A stretch of 64,000 nt of DNA from Xanthobacter autotrophicus (GCF_043194295.1 NZ_JBAFVK010000005.1), one strand, 5' to 3'; positions 55,259 to 64,000 are shown, counted from the first letter of the stretch. Numbers and translations: made by a program. The notes: generated by a model from the sequence alone, not told the origin.

Positions 55259-55263
55259 GCATT

Positions 55264-55473
55264 ATGGTGCTCGCCCTGAAGGTGAACGGAACGCCCGAGG
55301 ATCATCAGGCGGCGACGGTCGCCGACCTGCTGCGCGCCAAAGGCCTTGATCCCGAGCGCAAGGGCATCGCGGTGGCGGTGAACGGCGCCGTGGTGCCGCG
55401 CCGCACCTGGGGCGAGGCGGCGCTTGCCGCTGGCGACGCGGTGGAGATCATCGAGGCCAAGCAGGGCGGCTAA
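55264..55473 (+). CDS. thiS: Sulfur carrier protein ThiS
   Basis: This 69-residue ubiquitin-like sulfur carrier ends in the essential GG (IIEAKQGG), where sulfur is held as thiocarboxylate for thiazole synthesis. It starts six bases after the thiO stop. Family segments VNGTPEDHQAATVADLL and AVAVNGAVVPRRTWGE are visible. Confidence 0.94.
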   Translation: MVLALKVNGTPEDHQAATVADLLRAKGLDPERKGIAVAVNGAVVPRRTWGEAALAAGDAVEIIEAKQGG

Positions 55474-55582
55474 GCAGGCGGCTGACTGCCGCGCCCGCCC
55501 CGCCAAAACAAACAGGCGTCGCCGGACGACGCCGGGACGAAACTCCAAGAGGCGCCCCCCGGCGGCGCCGGGAAGCATCACC

Positions 55583-56392
55583 ATGAGCGCCTTTTCCACC
55601 TCTCCCAAGGATTCCACCTCTCCCAGGGATCCGCTCGTCATTGCCGGGCGCACCTTCTCCTCGCGCCTGTTCCTCGGCACGGCGGGCTATCCCAACCAGA
55701 AGGTGTTTCTGGATGCGCTGGAAGCGTCGGGATCGCAGATGGCCACCGCCTCCATCCGCCGCATCAGCCTCGCCGGCTATGAGGAGAGCCTGACCGACCT
55801 GCTCTCCGGCCGCGTCCATATCCTGCCCAACACCGCCGGCTGCCAGACCGCCAAGGATGCGGTGCTCACCGCAGAGCTGGCCCGCGAGGCGCTGGAGACG
55901 GACTGGGTGAAGCTGGAGGTGATCGGCGACCGTGAACTGCTCTATCCCAATGTGGAGGAGTTGCTGAAGGCCACCGAGGAGTTGGTGTCGCGCGGCTTCG
56001 TGGTGCTGCCCTATTGCAACGACGATCCCGTCACCTGCCAGAAGCTGGCCGATCTCGGCGCCGCGACCGTGATGCCGCTGGGCTCCATGATCGGCACCGG
56101 CCTCGGCATCGCCAACCCGCACATGATCGAGCTGATCTGCGCCCGCTCGCCGGTGCCGGTGGTGCTGGATGCGGGCATCGGCACCGCCTCCGATGCGGCT
56201 TTGGCCATGGAGCTGGGCTGTTCCGCCGTGCTGCTCAATACGGCGGTGTCGAAGGCGCACGATCCGGTCCGCATGGCCACCGCCTTCCGCTATGCCGTGG
56301 AGGGCGGCCGCCTCGCCCGGCTCTCGGGCCGCATTCCGAAGAAGCTGCACGCGGAGGCCTCCAGCCCCGAGTTCGGGCTGGTGGGGAGCTGA
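55583..56392 (+). CDS. thiG: Thiazole synthase ThiG
   Basis: This 269-residue TIM-barrel enzyme condenses DXP, dehydroglycine and ThiS-held sulfur to the thiazole. The Schiff-base lysine is K110 in TDWVKLEVIGD, and the phosphate-binding DAGIGTASDAALAMELG is intact. The N-terminus is longer than usual because of an 18-base tandem duplication (55594-55629) encoding two near-identical STSPKD/STSPRD units. The gap after thiS is 109 bp. Confidence 0.95.
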   Translation: MSAFSTSPKDSTSPRDPLVIAGRTFSSRLFLGTAGYPNQKVFLDALEASGSQMATASIRRISLAGYEESLTDLLSGRVHILPNTAGCQTAKDAVLTAELAREALETDWVKLEVIGDRELLYPNVEELLKATEELVSRGFVVLPYCNDDPVTCQKLADLGAATVMPLGSMIGTGLGIANPHMIELICARSPVPVVLDAGIGTASDAALAMELGCSAVLLNTAVSKAHDPVRMATAFRYAVEGGRLARLSGRIPKKLHAEASSPEFGLVGS

Positions 56393-56399
56393 GCGCCGC

Positions 56400-57041
56400 G
56401 TGCTGCCCGAGCCGCCCCTGCTGCTGATTACGGATCGCGCGCTGGCGCGGGGGGGCCTCGCGCAGGTGGCGGTGGAGGCCTGCGCCGGCGGATGCCGCTG
56501 GATCAGCCTTCGGGAAAAGGACCTGCCGGCGGCGGAGCAGATCGTCCAGTTCGCCCATCTGCGCGAGGCGACACGCGCCTTTAGCCCCCGCCTGACGCTC
56601 CACGGCCCGGCTGAACTGGCGCGCGCCGCCGGGGCGGACGGGGTGCACCTGTCCGGCGGCGGGCATGCGGGCGCGGCGCGGGCGATGCTGGGTGCGGATG
56701 CGCTGGTGGGACTCTCCATCCATACCCTGGCCGAGGCGCGAGCTGCCGATGGGGTCAGCCTCGACTACATCACCGTGAGCCCGGTCTTTCTGACTGCGTC
56801 CAAGCCCGGCTACGGTCCGGCGCTGGGGACTGGTGGTCTCGCCGCCTTCGCCGCCGCCTCGCCGGTTCCGGTGATCGCCCTTGCCGGCATCACGCCCGCC
56901 AATGCCGCCACCTGCCGCGATGCCGGTGCCGCGGGGCTCGCGGTCATGGGCTCGGTGATGCGGGCCGAGGATCCGGCTGCGGAATTTTCGGCCCTGCTTG
57001 CGGCATGGGGCAGCAAGGGTCCGAACAACGCGCCTGCCTGA
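56400..57041 (+). CDS. thiE: Thiamine phosphate synthase ThiE
   Basis: This 213-residue TIM-barrel enzyme joins thiazole phosphate and HMP pyrophosphate to thiamine phosphate. Markers are LLLITDRALARGG, WISLREKDLPAAEQI, GADGVHLSGGG and DYITVSPVFLTASKPGYGP. The GTG at 56400 is my choice; GGGAG lies about 12 bases before it, inside the thiG end. It is the last gene of the thi operon; thiC and thiD are not in the window. Confidence 0.92.
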   Translation: MLPEPPLLLITDRALARGGLAQVAVEACAGGCRWISLREKDLPAAEQIVQFAHLREATRAFSPRLTLHGPAELARAAGADGVHLSGGGHAGAARAMLGADALVGLSIHTLAEARAADGVSLDYITVSPVFLTASKPGYGPALGTGGLAAFAAASPVPVIALAGITPANAATCRDAGAAGLAVMGSVMRAEDPAAEFSALLAAWGSKGPNNAPA

Positions 57042-57105
57042 TCCCGGCACGCCCTTGCGTGCGCGGGCCAAAAGCTGAACCCTGCCGAAAACGGGGGAGG
57101 CGGGC

Positions 57106-58764
57106 ATGGGGCAGCGATCGGGACAGGATTCAGCGCAGGCACCGGCGGATGTGATCGTGGTCGGCGCAGGCCCGGTGGGGCTCACGCTGGCGGCGGAGCT
57201 GGCGCGCCACGGGGTGCGCTGCCGCATCCTGGAAAAGGCCGCCGCCCCGTCCATCTACTGCCGCGCGCTGGGCGTCACGCCCCGGACCCTGGAAGTCTAT
57301 GAGGACATGGGCGTCGTCCGCGCCATGATCGACGCCGGTCTCTGGCTCGACGGGCTCTGCCTGGCGGTGGACGGGGCACCGGCGCGGACCATCGCCCCCG
57401 ACCTGTCCGATCTGCCCTATGGCACCCTCGGCATCCCCCAGCCCGTGACCGAGCGCATCCTGTCGGACCATCTCGCCGGCTTCGGCATTGAAGTGGAGCG
57501 GGGCATCGCGGTGAACGGCCTCGTGCAGGCGGGGGAGAAGGTGCGGCTCGACCTCGTCGGCCCGGACGGGCGGGAGGATTTCGCCCATGCCCGCTTCGTG
57601 GTGGGATGCGACGGTGCGCACAGCTTCGTGCGCCATGCCCTCGGCATCCCGTTCGAGGGCGATGCCTTTCCCTATCCCTTCATGCTGGGCGATGTGCATC
57701 TCGCCTTTCCGGGCGACCTGAAGCCGGCGCGCGGCATCGCCCTGCGTCTCATGCGCCTGCGCGAGGATACGGCGCCCGACCTGTTCATCGCCATACCGCT
57801 GCCGGAGCACGGGCGCTACCGGGTCTCCATGCTGGCGCCGGAGAACCTGGCGAGTGCGGGGTCGGGCGAGACCCACGGCATCCAGTCCGAGCGGCCGGGG
57901 CCCTCGCTCGCGGACCTTCAGGAGGTGGCCGACCGCATCGCGCCGGGGCAGATCATCGCCAGCGACCTGCGCTGGTCATCCCAGTTCCGCATTTCCATGC
58001 GGTTGGCGGCGCGTTATCGCGAAGCTCAGGTGTTCCTGGCGGGGGATGCCAGCCACATCCATCCGCCCACCGGCGGGCAGGGGATGAATACCGGCATCCA
58101 GGATGCCTACAACCTCGCCTGGAAGCTGGCGCTGGTGATGCGGGGCAAGGCGCCCGCATCACTCCTCGACAGCTACGAGGCCGAGCGCCGGCCGGTGGCG
58201 GAAGACGTGATCGCCCGCACCGTCGCTGAAAGCATGAATATCGGCGGCTCGGGCGGCGCCCGTGACCGGCTGGCCGATACCCAGATCCGGGTGTCCTATG
58301 CCGGCCTTGCCGGCGCGGCGCTGGCGGGCGGCGCTGCGGCGTTCGAAGGGCTCCCCGGCGACCGGCTGCCGGTGGCCGGCGACCGGGCGCCGGATGCTTT
58401 GGGCCTGAGGCGTCGGGGGGTCGGTACGCCGCTCAGGATGTTCGACCTCCTGCGCGGCACGGATTTCGTGGCGGTCGTCGCTCTCGACGGGACGCGCGAC
58501 GCCCTCGCGGCTGCGGAGGCCCTCAGCGCGGAACTGTCCGGAAGCGGCGTGTCGGTCCGGGTGGTGGCGGTGGCGCCGGCGGGAGCCGGCCTTTCCGATC
58601 CCTATGGGGTAAGCCTGGTGGCGGACGAGGCGGGGGCCTTTGCCGCCGCCTACGGGCTCGGCACGGGCGAGGCGGTGCTGGTGCGTCCGGACGGCTATCT
58701 CGCCTGGCGAGGCAATGCGGAGGAGGTCGCCGCCGCCCTGCGGCAGGCGGTAGGAGCGGGGTAG
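57106..58764 (+). CDS. FAD-dependent aromatic-type monooxygenase with C-terminal thioredoxin-like domain
   Basis: This 552-residue class A flavin monooxygenase resembles phenol and polyketide hydroxylases. It has the Rossmann VGAGPVGLTLAAELARHG, DG motif VVGCDGAHSFVRHAL, and GD motif AGDASHIHPPTGGQGMNTG. The last 140 residues resemble the thioredoxin-like domain of phenol hydroxylases (GVGTPLRMFDLLRGTDFVAVV; VLVRPDGYLAWR). It hydroxylates an unknown aromatic substrate using NAD(P)H and O2. It starts 64 bp after thiE on the same strand; no other catabolic genes are nearby, so its pathway is unknown. Confidence 0.9.
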   Translation: MGQRSGQDSAQAPADVIVVGAGPVGLTLAAELARHGVRCRILEKAAAPSIYCRALGVTPRTLEVYEDMGVVRAMIDAGLWLDGLCLAVDGAPARTIAPDLSDLPYGTLGIPQPVTERILSDHLAGFGIEVERGIAVNGLVQAGEKVRLDLVGPDGREDFAHARFVVGCDGAHSFVRHALGIPFEGDAFPYPFMLGDVHLAFPGDLKPARGIALRLMRLREDTAPDLFIAIPLPEHGRYRVSMLAPENLASAGSGETHGIQSERPGPSLADLQEVADRIAPGQIIASDLRWSSQFRISMRLAARYREAQVFLAGDASHIHPPTGGQGMNTGIQDAYNLAWKLALVMRGKAPASLLDSYEAERRPVAEDVIARTVAESMNIGGSGGARDRLADTQIRVSYAGLAGAALAGGAAAFEGLPGDRLPVAGDRAPDALGLRRRGVGTPLRMFDLLRGTDFVAVVALDGTRDALAAAEALSAELSGSGVSVRVVAVAPAGAGLSDPYGVSLVADEAGAFAAAYGLGTGEAVLVRPDGYLAWRGNAEEVAAALRQAVGAG

Positions 58765-58940
58765 GTTAACGCAGGTGCTTCTGGCGCCATTTCGGGCTGC
58801 AACGAAGCGTATCCGGCTTCAGGCCAAGATTTCGAGCGTGATTTGCCGCCAACATGGCACCGACACTATTTCCATCCCGACCTTTCGTGCTCTAGCTTTC
58901 GGACACCGATGGAATTCGGATGTCGTAAGGGGGAAACGCC

Positions 58941-59690
58941 ATGGCCGTTACACGTCGTACTTTGCTTGCGGGCCTTGTCTCGTGCCCAGTCTGTGCCAGC
59001 GCCGCGCACGCGGCCGGTGCGCACTGGACGTATGAGGGCCACGGCGGCCCGCAGGACTGGGGTTCGCTCGAAAGCGGCTTCCAAGCCTGCGCGGTCGGAA
59101 GCCAGCAGTCACCCATCAATCTGGAAGGCGCCGTGCAGGCCGCCGGCGACGGGCCGACGCTGGCGTGGAAGCCGGACGCCTTCAGAATCGTCAACAACGG
59201 CCACACCATCCAGGCCGACGTGGTGGGCGATGCGGGAACCGCCACCATGGGCGGCAAGACCTACACCCTGCGCCAGTTCCATTTCCACGCGCCGAGCGAG
59301 CATGCCCTGAACGGGGAGCGCACGGCCATGGAGGCGCATTTCGTCCATGACCTGCCCGGAGGCGGGCTGCTCGTGGTAGGGGTGTTCCTGAAGCCGGGCG
59401 CGCCCAATGCCGCCTTCTCCGAACTGATGGCGACGGCACCGCGTTCCGAGGGTGCGGCTGCACTCAAGGCGCCGCTCGATCCCACGGCATTGCTGCCGGC
59501 GCAGCGGGCCACCTATCGCTACGAGGGCTCGCTGACCACGCCGCCCTGCTCGGAGGTGGTGGACTGGAACGTCTTTGCCGAACCCATCACCGTGGCGGAG
59601 GCCGACATTGCCGCCTTCCGCGCCATCTTCCCCATGAACGCCCGGCCGCTGCAGGCGGTGAACCGCCGCTTCCTGCTGCGGCTCAACTGA
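58941..59690 (+). CDS. Alpha-class carbonic anhydrase (secreted)
   Basis: This 249-residue periplasmic zinc enzyme interconverts CO2 and bicarbonate. Zinc ligands are H114, H116 and H133 (QFHFHAPSEH; MEAHFVH), and the substrate-site motif SLTTPPCSEVVDW is present; C50 and the Cys in that motif are placed for the usual disulfide. The N-terminus TRRTLLAGLVSC suggests a twin-arginine signal. It stands alone, convergent with rpsA, behind a 176-bp gap. Confidence 0.95.
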   Translation: MAVTRRTLLAGLVSCPVCASAAHAAGAHWTYEGHGGPQDWGSLESGFQACAVGSQQSPINLEGAVQAAGDGPTLAWKPDAFRIVNNGHTIQADVVGDAGTATMGGKTYTLRQFHFHAPSEHALNGERTAMEAHFVHDLPGGGLLVVGVFLKPGAPNAAFSELMATAPRSEGAAALKAPLDPTALLPAQRATYRYEGSLTTPPCSEVVDWNVFAEPITVAEADIAAFRAIFPMNARPLQAVNRRFLLRLN

Positions 59691-59740
59691 GGCTGATGCC
59701 CCAAGGCTCAAGGACATCGGTCGTCAGGCCGCGCCAATGC

Positions 59741-59772
59741 AAAAGAAAAGGGCCGGCGCAGCGCGCCGGCCC
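59741..59772 (-). terminator. Terminator of rpsA
   Basis: A perfect 10-bp stem (59750-59759 with 59763-59772) is followed on the minus strand by TTTTCTTTT. It sits 31 bases after the rpsA stop between convergent genes. Confidence 0.85.
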
Positions 59773-59802
59773 TTTCCATTTCTGCCGATCGCAAGAATGC
59801 GA

Positions 59803-61530
59803 TCAGTCTTCCTTGGTCTCTTCCTTCTCGTCGGTCTCGCCGCCGGCGGCACGCTGCTTGAGCGCGGCACCGAGGATGTCACCGAGCGAGGCACCGGAGT
59901 CCTGCGAGCCGTAGGTGGCCACGGCCTCCTTCTCCTCGGCGATCTCAAGCGCCTTGACGGAGACCTGCACCTTGCGCGCCTTGCGGTCGAACAGGGTGAC
60001 GCGGGCGTCCAGCTTGTCGCCGACCGAGAAACGCTCGGGGCGCTGGTCGTTGCGCTCGCGGGCCAGCTCGGAGCGCTTGATGAAGGCCGACAGGTCGGTG
60101 CCGGTGAGCTTCACCTCGATGCCGCCGTCCTTCACGTCGGTGACTTCGCAGGTGACGATGGCGCCCTTCTTGACTTCGCCAGCCTCGGCGAAGGGATCGC
60201 CGGCAAGCTGCTTGATGCCGAGCGAGATGCGCTCCTTCTCGACGTCCACGTCGAGCACCACGGCCTTGACCATGTCGCCCTTGCGGTATTCGTCGATCAC
60301 CTGCTCGCCCGGACGGTTCCAGTCGAGGTCGGAGAGGTGGACCATGCCGTCCACATCGCCGTCGAGGCCGAGGAACAGGCCGAACTCGGTCTTGTTCTTG
60401 ACCTCGCCTTCCACCACCGCGCCGGGGGCATACTTCTCGGCGAAGGCCTCCCAGGGGTTCTGGAGGGTCTGCTTGAGACCGAGCGAGATGCGGCGCTTGG
60501 CGCTGTCCACTTCCAGCACCTGGACCTCGACCTCCTGGGAGGTGGAGACGATCTTGCCGGGGTGAACGTTCTTCTTGGTCCACGACATTTCGGAGACGTG
60601 GATCAGGCCTTCGATGCCCGGCTCCAGTTCCACGAACGCGCCGTAGTCGGTGATGTTGGTGACGCGACCCTTGAAGCGGGCCTCCACCGGATACTTGGCC
60701 TCGATGCCCTCCCAGGGATCGCCCAGAAGCTGCTTCATGCCGAGCGAGATGCGGTGGGTCTCGTGGTTGATCTTGATGATCTTGACCTTGACCGTCTGGC
60801 CGATGTTGAGCACCTCGGTCGGGTGGTTCACGCGGCGCCAGGCGATGTCGGTGACGTGCAGCAGGCCGTCGATGCCGCCGAGGTCAACGAACGCACCGTA
60901 ATCGGTGATGTTCTTCACCACGCCGTCGATGGCCTGGCCTTCCTCGAGGTTCTGGACCAGCTCGTGGCGCTGCTCGGCGCGGGTCTCTTCCAGCACGGTG
61001 CGGCGGGAGACCACGATGTTGCCGCGGCGGCGGTCCATCTTGAGGATCTGGAACGGCTGCTGGTTGTGCATCAGCGGGCCGACGTCGCGGATCGGGCGGA
61101 TGTCCACCTGGGAGCGCGGCAGGAAGGCCACGGCGCCGTCGAGATCGACGGTGAAGCCGCCCTTCACCTGGTTGAAGATCACGCCGAAGACCTTCTCGTT
61201 GGCGGTGAACGCCTTCTCGAGCTTGATCCAGCTTTCCTCGCGGCGCGCCTTGTCGCGCGAGAGGACGGCTTCGCCCATGGCGTTCTCGACGCGCTCGAGA
61301 TAGACCTCGACCTCGTCGCCCACCTGGATGGGGTTCTCGCGGCCGGGGCCGGCGAATTCGCGCAGCGCCACGCGGCCTTCGGTCTTTAGACCGATGTCGA
61401 TGATCGCCAGATCCTTCTCGATGGCGACCACGATGCCCTTGACGACGGCACCTTCCTGCATGTCGGCGCGGCCGAAGCTCTCGTCGAGCAGGGCGGCAAA
61501 ATCTTCACGGGTGGTTTCTACGGCGGACAT
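59803..61530 (-). CDS. rpsA: 30S ribosomal protein S1
   Basis: This 575-residue protein has six S1 RNA-binding domains, which recruit mRNA to the ribosome. The repeats are recognisable from their VKNITDYGAFVDLGGIDGLL and VTNITDYGAFVELEPGIEGL type blocks; the fourth and fifth are best conserved. The acidic C-terminus (GGETDEKEETKED) is normal. The cmk gene that often precedes rpsA is not here; instead a 441-bp leader region holds a promoter. Confidence 0.97.
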   Translation of the reverse strand: MSAVETTREDFAALLDESFGRADMQEGAVVKGIVVAIEKDLAIIDIGLKTEGRVALREFAGPGRENPIQVGDEVEVYLERVENAMGEAVLSRDKARREESWIKLEKAFTANEKVFGVIFNQVKGGFTVDLDGAVAFLPRSQVDIRPIRDVGPLMHNQQPFQILKMDRRRGNIVVSRRTVLEETRAEQRHELVQNLEEGQAIDGVVKNITDYGAFVDLGGIDGLLHVTDIAWRRVNHPTEVLNIGQTVKVKIIKINHETHRISLGMKQLLGDPWEGIEAKYPVEARFKGRVTNITDYGAFVELEPGIEGLIHVSEMSWTKKNVHPGKIVSTSQEVEVQVLEVDSAKRRISLGLKQTLQNPWEAFAEKYAPGAVVEGEVKNKTEFGLFLGLDGDVDGMVHLSDLDWNRPGEQVIDEYRKGDMVKAVVLDVDVEKERISLGIKQLAGDPFAEAGEVKKGAIVTCEVTDVKDGGIEVKLTGTDLSAFIKRSELARERNDQRPERFSVGDKLDARVTLFDRKARKVQVSVKALEIAEEKEAVATYGSQDSGASLGDILGAALKQRAAGGETDEKEETKED

Positions 61531-61803
61531 TCACGCTCCAGACTTCTTGCGCCGGCATCTCGCGTTGCGAGGTCCGAACCGCTCGGGTGTCCGTCTTTCC
61601 ATGAGGAAGGACGAACGGCCGCCGGCAAAGCGGCGGGCCGGCGCATGAGCCGGGCGGTACGGACGATGAATTGGGTGTCACGCTGTGCGCTCAGCGAAAG
61701 CCAGGGCGGGCTGCCTCCGACGATCAGGGCCGCGTATCCCGCGTACCCCTGCCCGCCCGGGCGGCTTCCTGCTTTTGAAGGAGCGCAGCCTCGGACCGGC
61801 GCT

Positions 61804-61832
61804 GAGATAGTCCAAAAGCCCCTCCAGCGCAA
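61804..61832 (-). promoter_or_regulatory. Candidate promoter of rpsA with a long leader
   Basis: On the minus strand TTGCGC (61832-61827) and TATCTC (61809-61804) are separated by 17 bases. This would give an untranslated leader of about 265 bases before rpsA, suited to the autoregulation known for S1. I saw no other gene or RNA I could support in the gap 61531-61971. Confidence 0.4.
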
Positions 61833-61971
61833 GGGCTGGTGCCAGATGACCGCGCGGGGGGCGACATGAGCGGCCGTCCCGCGCCGGATCGAGAGCCGTG
61901 TCTCCCCTTCCCCACCTGCGGGGACAGTGGGGAAGGGAAGGATCCAGATCCCCGAGAGGGATCGGGATCGG

Positions 61972-62487
61972 TCAATCCCGGCGTGTCGACAAGGCGGCAC
62001 CGGGAAAGGCATGTCCGGCCGCCGCCACATGTTCGGCCGCTGCCGCTTCGGCCCGGACGACCAGCACGGGAATGGTCGAATGGGTGAGCACCTTGGTGGT
62101 CTGGCTGCCGAGAACCAGGGCAGAGAAGCCTCGCCGGCCGTGGGAGGCCATGACGATGAGATCGCACTTTTCCCGCGCGGCGGTGGCGATGATGGCCTCG
62201 AAGGGGTGGTCGTTCTCCACATGTACGGTCGCGGCCGCCACGCCGCTGGCCGCGGCCTTCTCCGCCGCCGCACCGAGGACGCGGTCGGCGCGCTGCTGCA
62301 TGGTGCGGCGATAGATGTCTTCCGTGTCGGCGATCTGCTCGGCCTCGGTGGTGAGCAGATGGAACGGCTCGCTGGCGGTGAGGATGACGAGGCGGGCGCG
62401 CAGCGCTGCGGCGAGGTCCACGGCCTGTGCAACGGCGAGATCGGAAAGGGCCGAGCCGTCGGTTGCGACGAGGAGGGTCTTGTACAT
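61972..62487 (-). CDS. Universal stress protein (UspA family)
   Basis: This 171-residue single-domain Usp protein has the N-terminal beta-strand motif YKTLLVATDGSALSDLAV and the nucleotide-loop-like segment IVMASHGRRGFSALVLGSQT. The last 25 residues are an Ala-rich extension. Such proteins bind ATP or AMP and help stress survival; the specific role is unknown. It lies between rpsA and the M48 protease gene, on the same strand. Confidence 0.9.
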   Translation of the reverse strand: MYKTLLVATDGSALSDLAVAQAVDLAAALRARLVILTASEPFHLLTTEAEQIADTEDIYRRTMQQRADRVLGAAAEKAAASGVAAATVHVENDHPFEAIIATAAREKCDLIVMASHGRRGFSALVLGSQTTKVLTHSTIPVLVVRAEAAAAEHVAAAGHAFPGAALSTRRD

Positions 62488-62603
62488 CGTCTTCTCCCCC
62501 TTTCGGGAGAGAGAATGATAGCAAACGTGGGATCGGCTGCGGCTTGAGGCTGATCAACTTGGCGGGAGCGGGCGAATTTCAACGCCCGTCCCTGCGCCCG
62601 GCC

Positions 62604-64000
62604 TCATTCGGCGATGATCTTCACCTTCTCGCCGTACTTGAGCTTGGCTGAGGCATCGAGGCCGTTGAGGATCAGGAAGCGTTCCGTGGGCCGGTCCGGC
62701 ACCTGCATGCGGGCGGCCATCTTCTCCACGTTGTCGCCGAGCCCGGCGGTGACGATGCGCACGCGCAGCGGCTTCACCGTCTCCGCCTCGCCGGAGGAGA
62801 CCCGCCGGAAGGTATCGGCAGCGGCGCGGAACTGCTTGTCCAGCTCCGGGGTCAGTTCCCGCGCCGCGAAGATGAGGCGGTACACGTCCGAACCGAAGCG
62901 GATGGCGAACATGCGGAACGACCACTGGTCGCCGCGGGCGATGGCGGTTGAGGCGGTAAATCCGTTCACGGTGAGGGTTTCCACCGTGTTGATCTCCACC
63001 CCCTCGACCCAGCCGGAGGACAAGTACTGCGCCAGCGACTGGTCCGGGGCGACCCGCACCGCGTCGAGGCGCAGCGCCTCCCGCCCGCTCTGGGTGGCGC
63101 CCAGCACCGCCTGGGAGGTGTTCTCCAGCGAGAATCCTTCGGGCGCGGTGAAGGTGAAGCCCAGCTTGGGATGGAAGAACTTGCGCCCGCGCACGAAGCC
63201 TTCCTTGGGATCGTCGCCATAGACCATGCCGTCGATGGCCGAGAAATAGGCGTTGCGGTCGCGCTCGCCGTCGCCCTGGGGGGCGCCGTTGGCATATTGC
63301 CGGGCATTGGCGATGGCGATGGAGATGCGCTCGGGCGTCGCCGGATGGGAGGACAGGAAGTCCATGTCCGGCGTGGTGGAGGACGAGCCGGAGAAGGCCG
63401 CGCTCTTCAGGTCGCCGAAGCGGCCCATATCGGTGAGGAAGCGCGAGGCGCCATAGGGATCGAAGCCCGCCCGCGCGGCGATGCCCACCCCGATGGCGTC
63501 GGCTTCCAGCTCCTGCCCGCGCGAGAACGAGGCGAGCGTCCGCCGGCTCTTCTGCATGGCCAGCGCGCCGAGGTCGGGATCGTTGACCACGTCGGAGATG
63601 ACGCGGCTCACCAGCACCGCCTGCTTCACCTGGTCCTCACGGATGGTGGCATGGCGGGCGATGACATGGGCCATCTCGTGGGCCAGCACCGAGGACAGCT
63701 CGGACGTGTCGTTCGCGAGCGAGAGCAGGCCGCGGGTGACGTAGAGCGAGCCGTCCGGCAAAGCGAAGGCGTTGATGGCCGGCGAGTTCAGCACGGTGAC
63801 GCGATATTTCAGGTCCGGCCGCTCGGAGGCAGCGACCAGGCGCTCCACCACCTGCTGGATCAGGGCCTTTAGCTCGGGATCGTTGTAGGCACCGCCGTAG
63901 CTTGCCACCAGGCGCTCGTGCTCGCGGCGCTGGTTGGGCGACATGTCGGCGTATTCGGACGCCGGCGCGGCCGAGGTCAGGGGCACGCTCGCCTGATCGA
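62604..64000 (-). CDS. M48-family zinc metalloprotease (N-terminus beyond the window)
   Basis: The frame stays open to the right edge, so the start, and probably a signal peptide or lipobox, is missing. The visible 465 residues contain the M48 domain with HExxH (HEMAHVIARH) and the third ligand in GQELEADAIGVGIAARAG, followed by a C-terminal region ending in RFLILNGLDASAKLKYGEKV, resembling the LysM-like tail seen in such proteases. The family includes BepA/LoiP-type periplasmic proteases that keep outer-membrane protein quality. Confidence 0.92.
   Translation of the reverse strand, partial: DQASVPLTSAAPASEYADMSPNQRREHERLVASYGGAYNDPELKALIQQVVERLVAASERPDLKYRVTVLNSPAINAFALPDGSLYVTRGLLSLANDTSELSSVLAHEMAHVIARHATIREDQVKQAVLVSRVISDVVNDPDLGALAMQKSRRTLASFSRGQELEADAIGVGIAARAGFDPYGASRFLTDMGRFGDLKSAAFSGSSSTTPDMDFLSSHPATPERISIAIANARQYANGAPQGDGERDRNAYFSAIDGMVYGDDPKEGFVRGRKFFHPKLGFTFTAPEGFSLENTSQAVLGATQSGREALRLDAVRVAPDQSLAQYLSSGWVEGVEINTVETLTVNGFTASTAIARGDQWSFRMFAIRFGSDVYRLIFAARELTPELDKQFRAAADTFRRVSSGEAETVKPLRVRIVTAGLGDNVEKMAARMQVPDRPTERFLILNGLDASAKLKYGEKVKIIAE

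Noticed and set aside
58860..58880. TGGCAC upstream of the carbonic anhydrase as a sigma-54 site
   Set aside because: No matching -12 element at the right spacing.
61645..61869. 74-codon plus-strand frame upstream of rpsA
   Set aside because: No ribosome site, composition unlike neighbouring genes, and it overlaps the candidate rpsA promoter.

Overview
The window is GC-rich chromosomal DNA from an alphaproteobacterium, most likely order Hyphomicrobiales. A Xanthobacteraceae-like organism (Xanthobacter, Azorhizobium or Ancylobacter type) is my best guess, but this is inference. Support comes from the F1-only atpHAGDC operon with no Fo genes, the tandem glycine-riboswitch gcvTHP locus, the sppA-ihfB-lapA order, the glnK-amtB pair behind a sigma-54 promoter, and the CGTCAT...ATGACG-type intergenic palindromes. 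Coding density is high and most content is core genome. I saw no insertion sequence, prophage, CRISPR array, rRNA or tRNA.

Layout. 1-7260: cell-envelope genes, namely a partial L,D-transpeptidase and an orphan Fis-type response regulator (minus), then pepF and a coupled envC-ctpA pair (plus). 7440-10427: a four-gene polar amino-acid ABC transporter with overlapping genes. 10664-16089: atpHAGDC, with an extra 78-residue membrane protein between atpD and atpC. 16232-24449: an accessory-looking block with a Crp-family regulator, an ABC importer of the sulfonate/taurine/nitrate class, a 7Fe ferredoxin, ferredoxin-NADP reductase, a YeiH-type exporter and a LysR regulator. 24418-26301: an ABC-F ATPase. 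26390-31691 (minus): the glycine cleavage operon gcvT-gcvH-osmC-gcvPA-gcvPB behind a promoter and tandem glycine riboswitch. 31718-40307 (minus): a lipoprotein, two M16 peptidase-family proteins, a proline-rich secreted protein, lspA and ileS. 40677-42683 (minus): glnK-amtB. 42857-48741: tesB, a ubiquinone-type hydroxylase, a Trm112-like protein, a DMT transporter, asd and a small secreted protein. 48948-50691: cysT-cysW without cysA or a binding protein. 50838-53866 (minus): lapA-like, ihfB, sppA, a Nudix hydrolase and a GST. 54056-57041: TPP riboswitch and thiOSGE. 57106-59690: a FAD monooxygenase and a secreted alpha-carbonic anhydrase. 59803-64000 (minus): rpsA, a universal stress protein and a partial M48 protease.

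The most unusual region is 16.2-24.5 kb. The substrate-binding protein of the importer carries an extra C-terminal domain that I read as NosL-like (NosL is the copper-binding accessory protein of nitrous-oxide reductase). The transporter is followed by a low-potential electron-transfer pair (FdxA and Fpr) and a putative sulfur-oxyanion exporter with its LysR regulator. Three of the block's intergenic regions contain an AATTAATT-type element that stands out in this GC-rich DNA. Together these suggest a co-regulated uptake and redox module that I cannot match to a described system. The other points worth a look are the membrane protein inside the atp operon and the osmC gene inside the glycine-cleavage operon.
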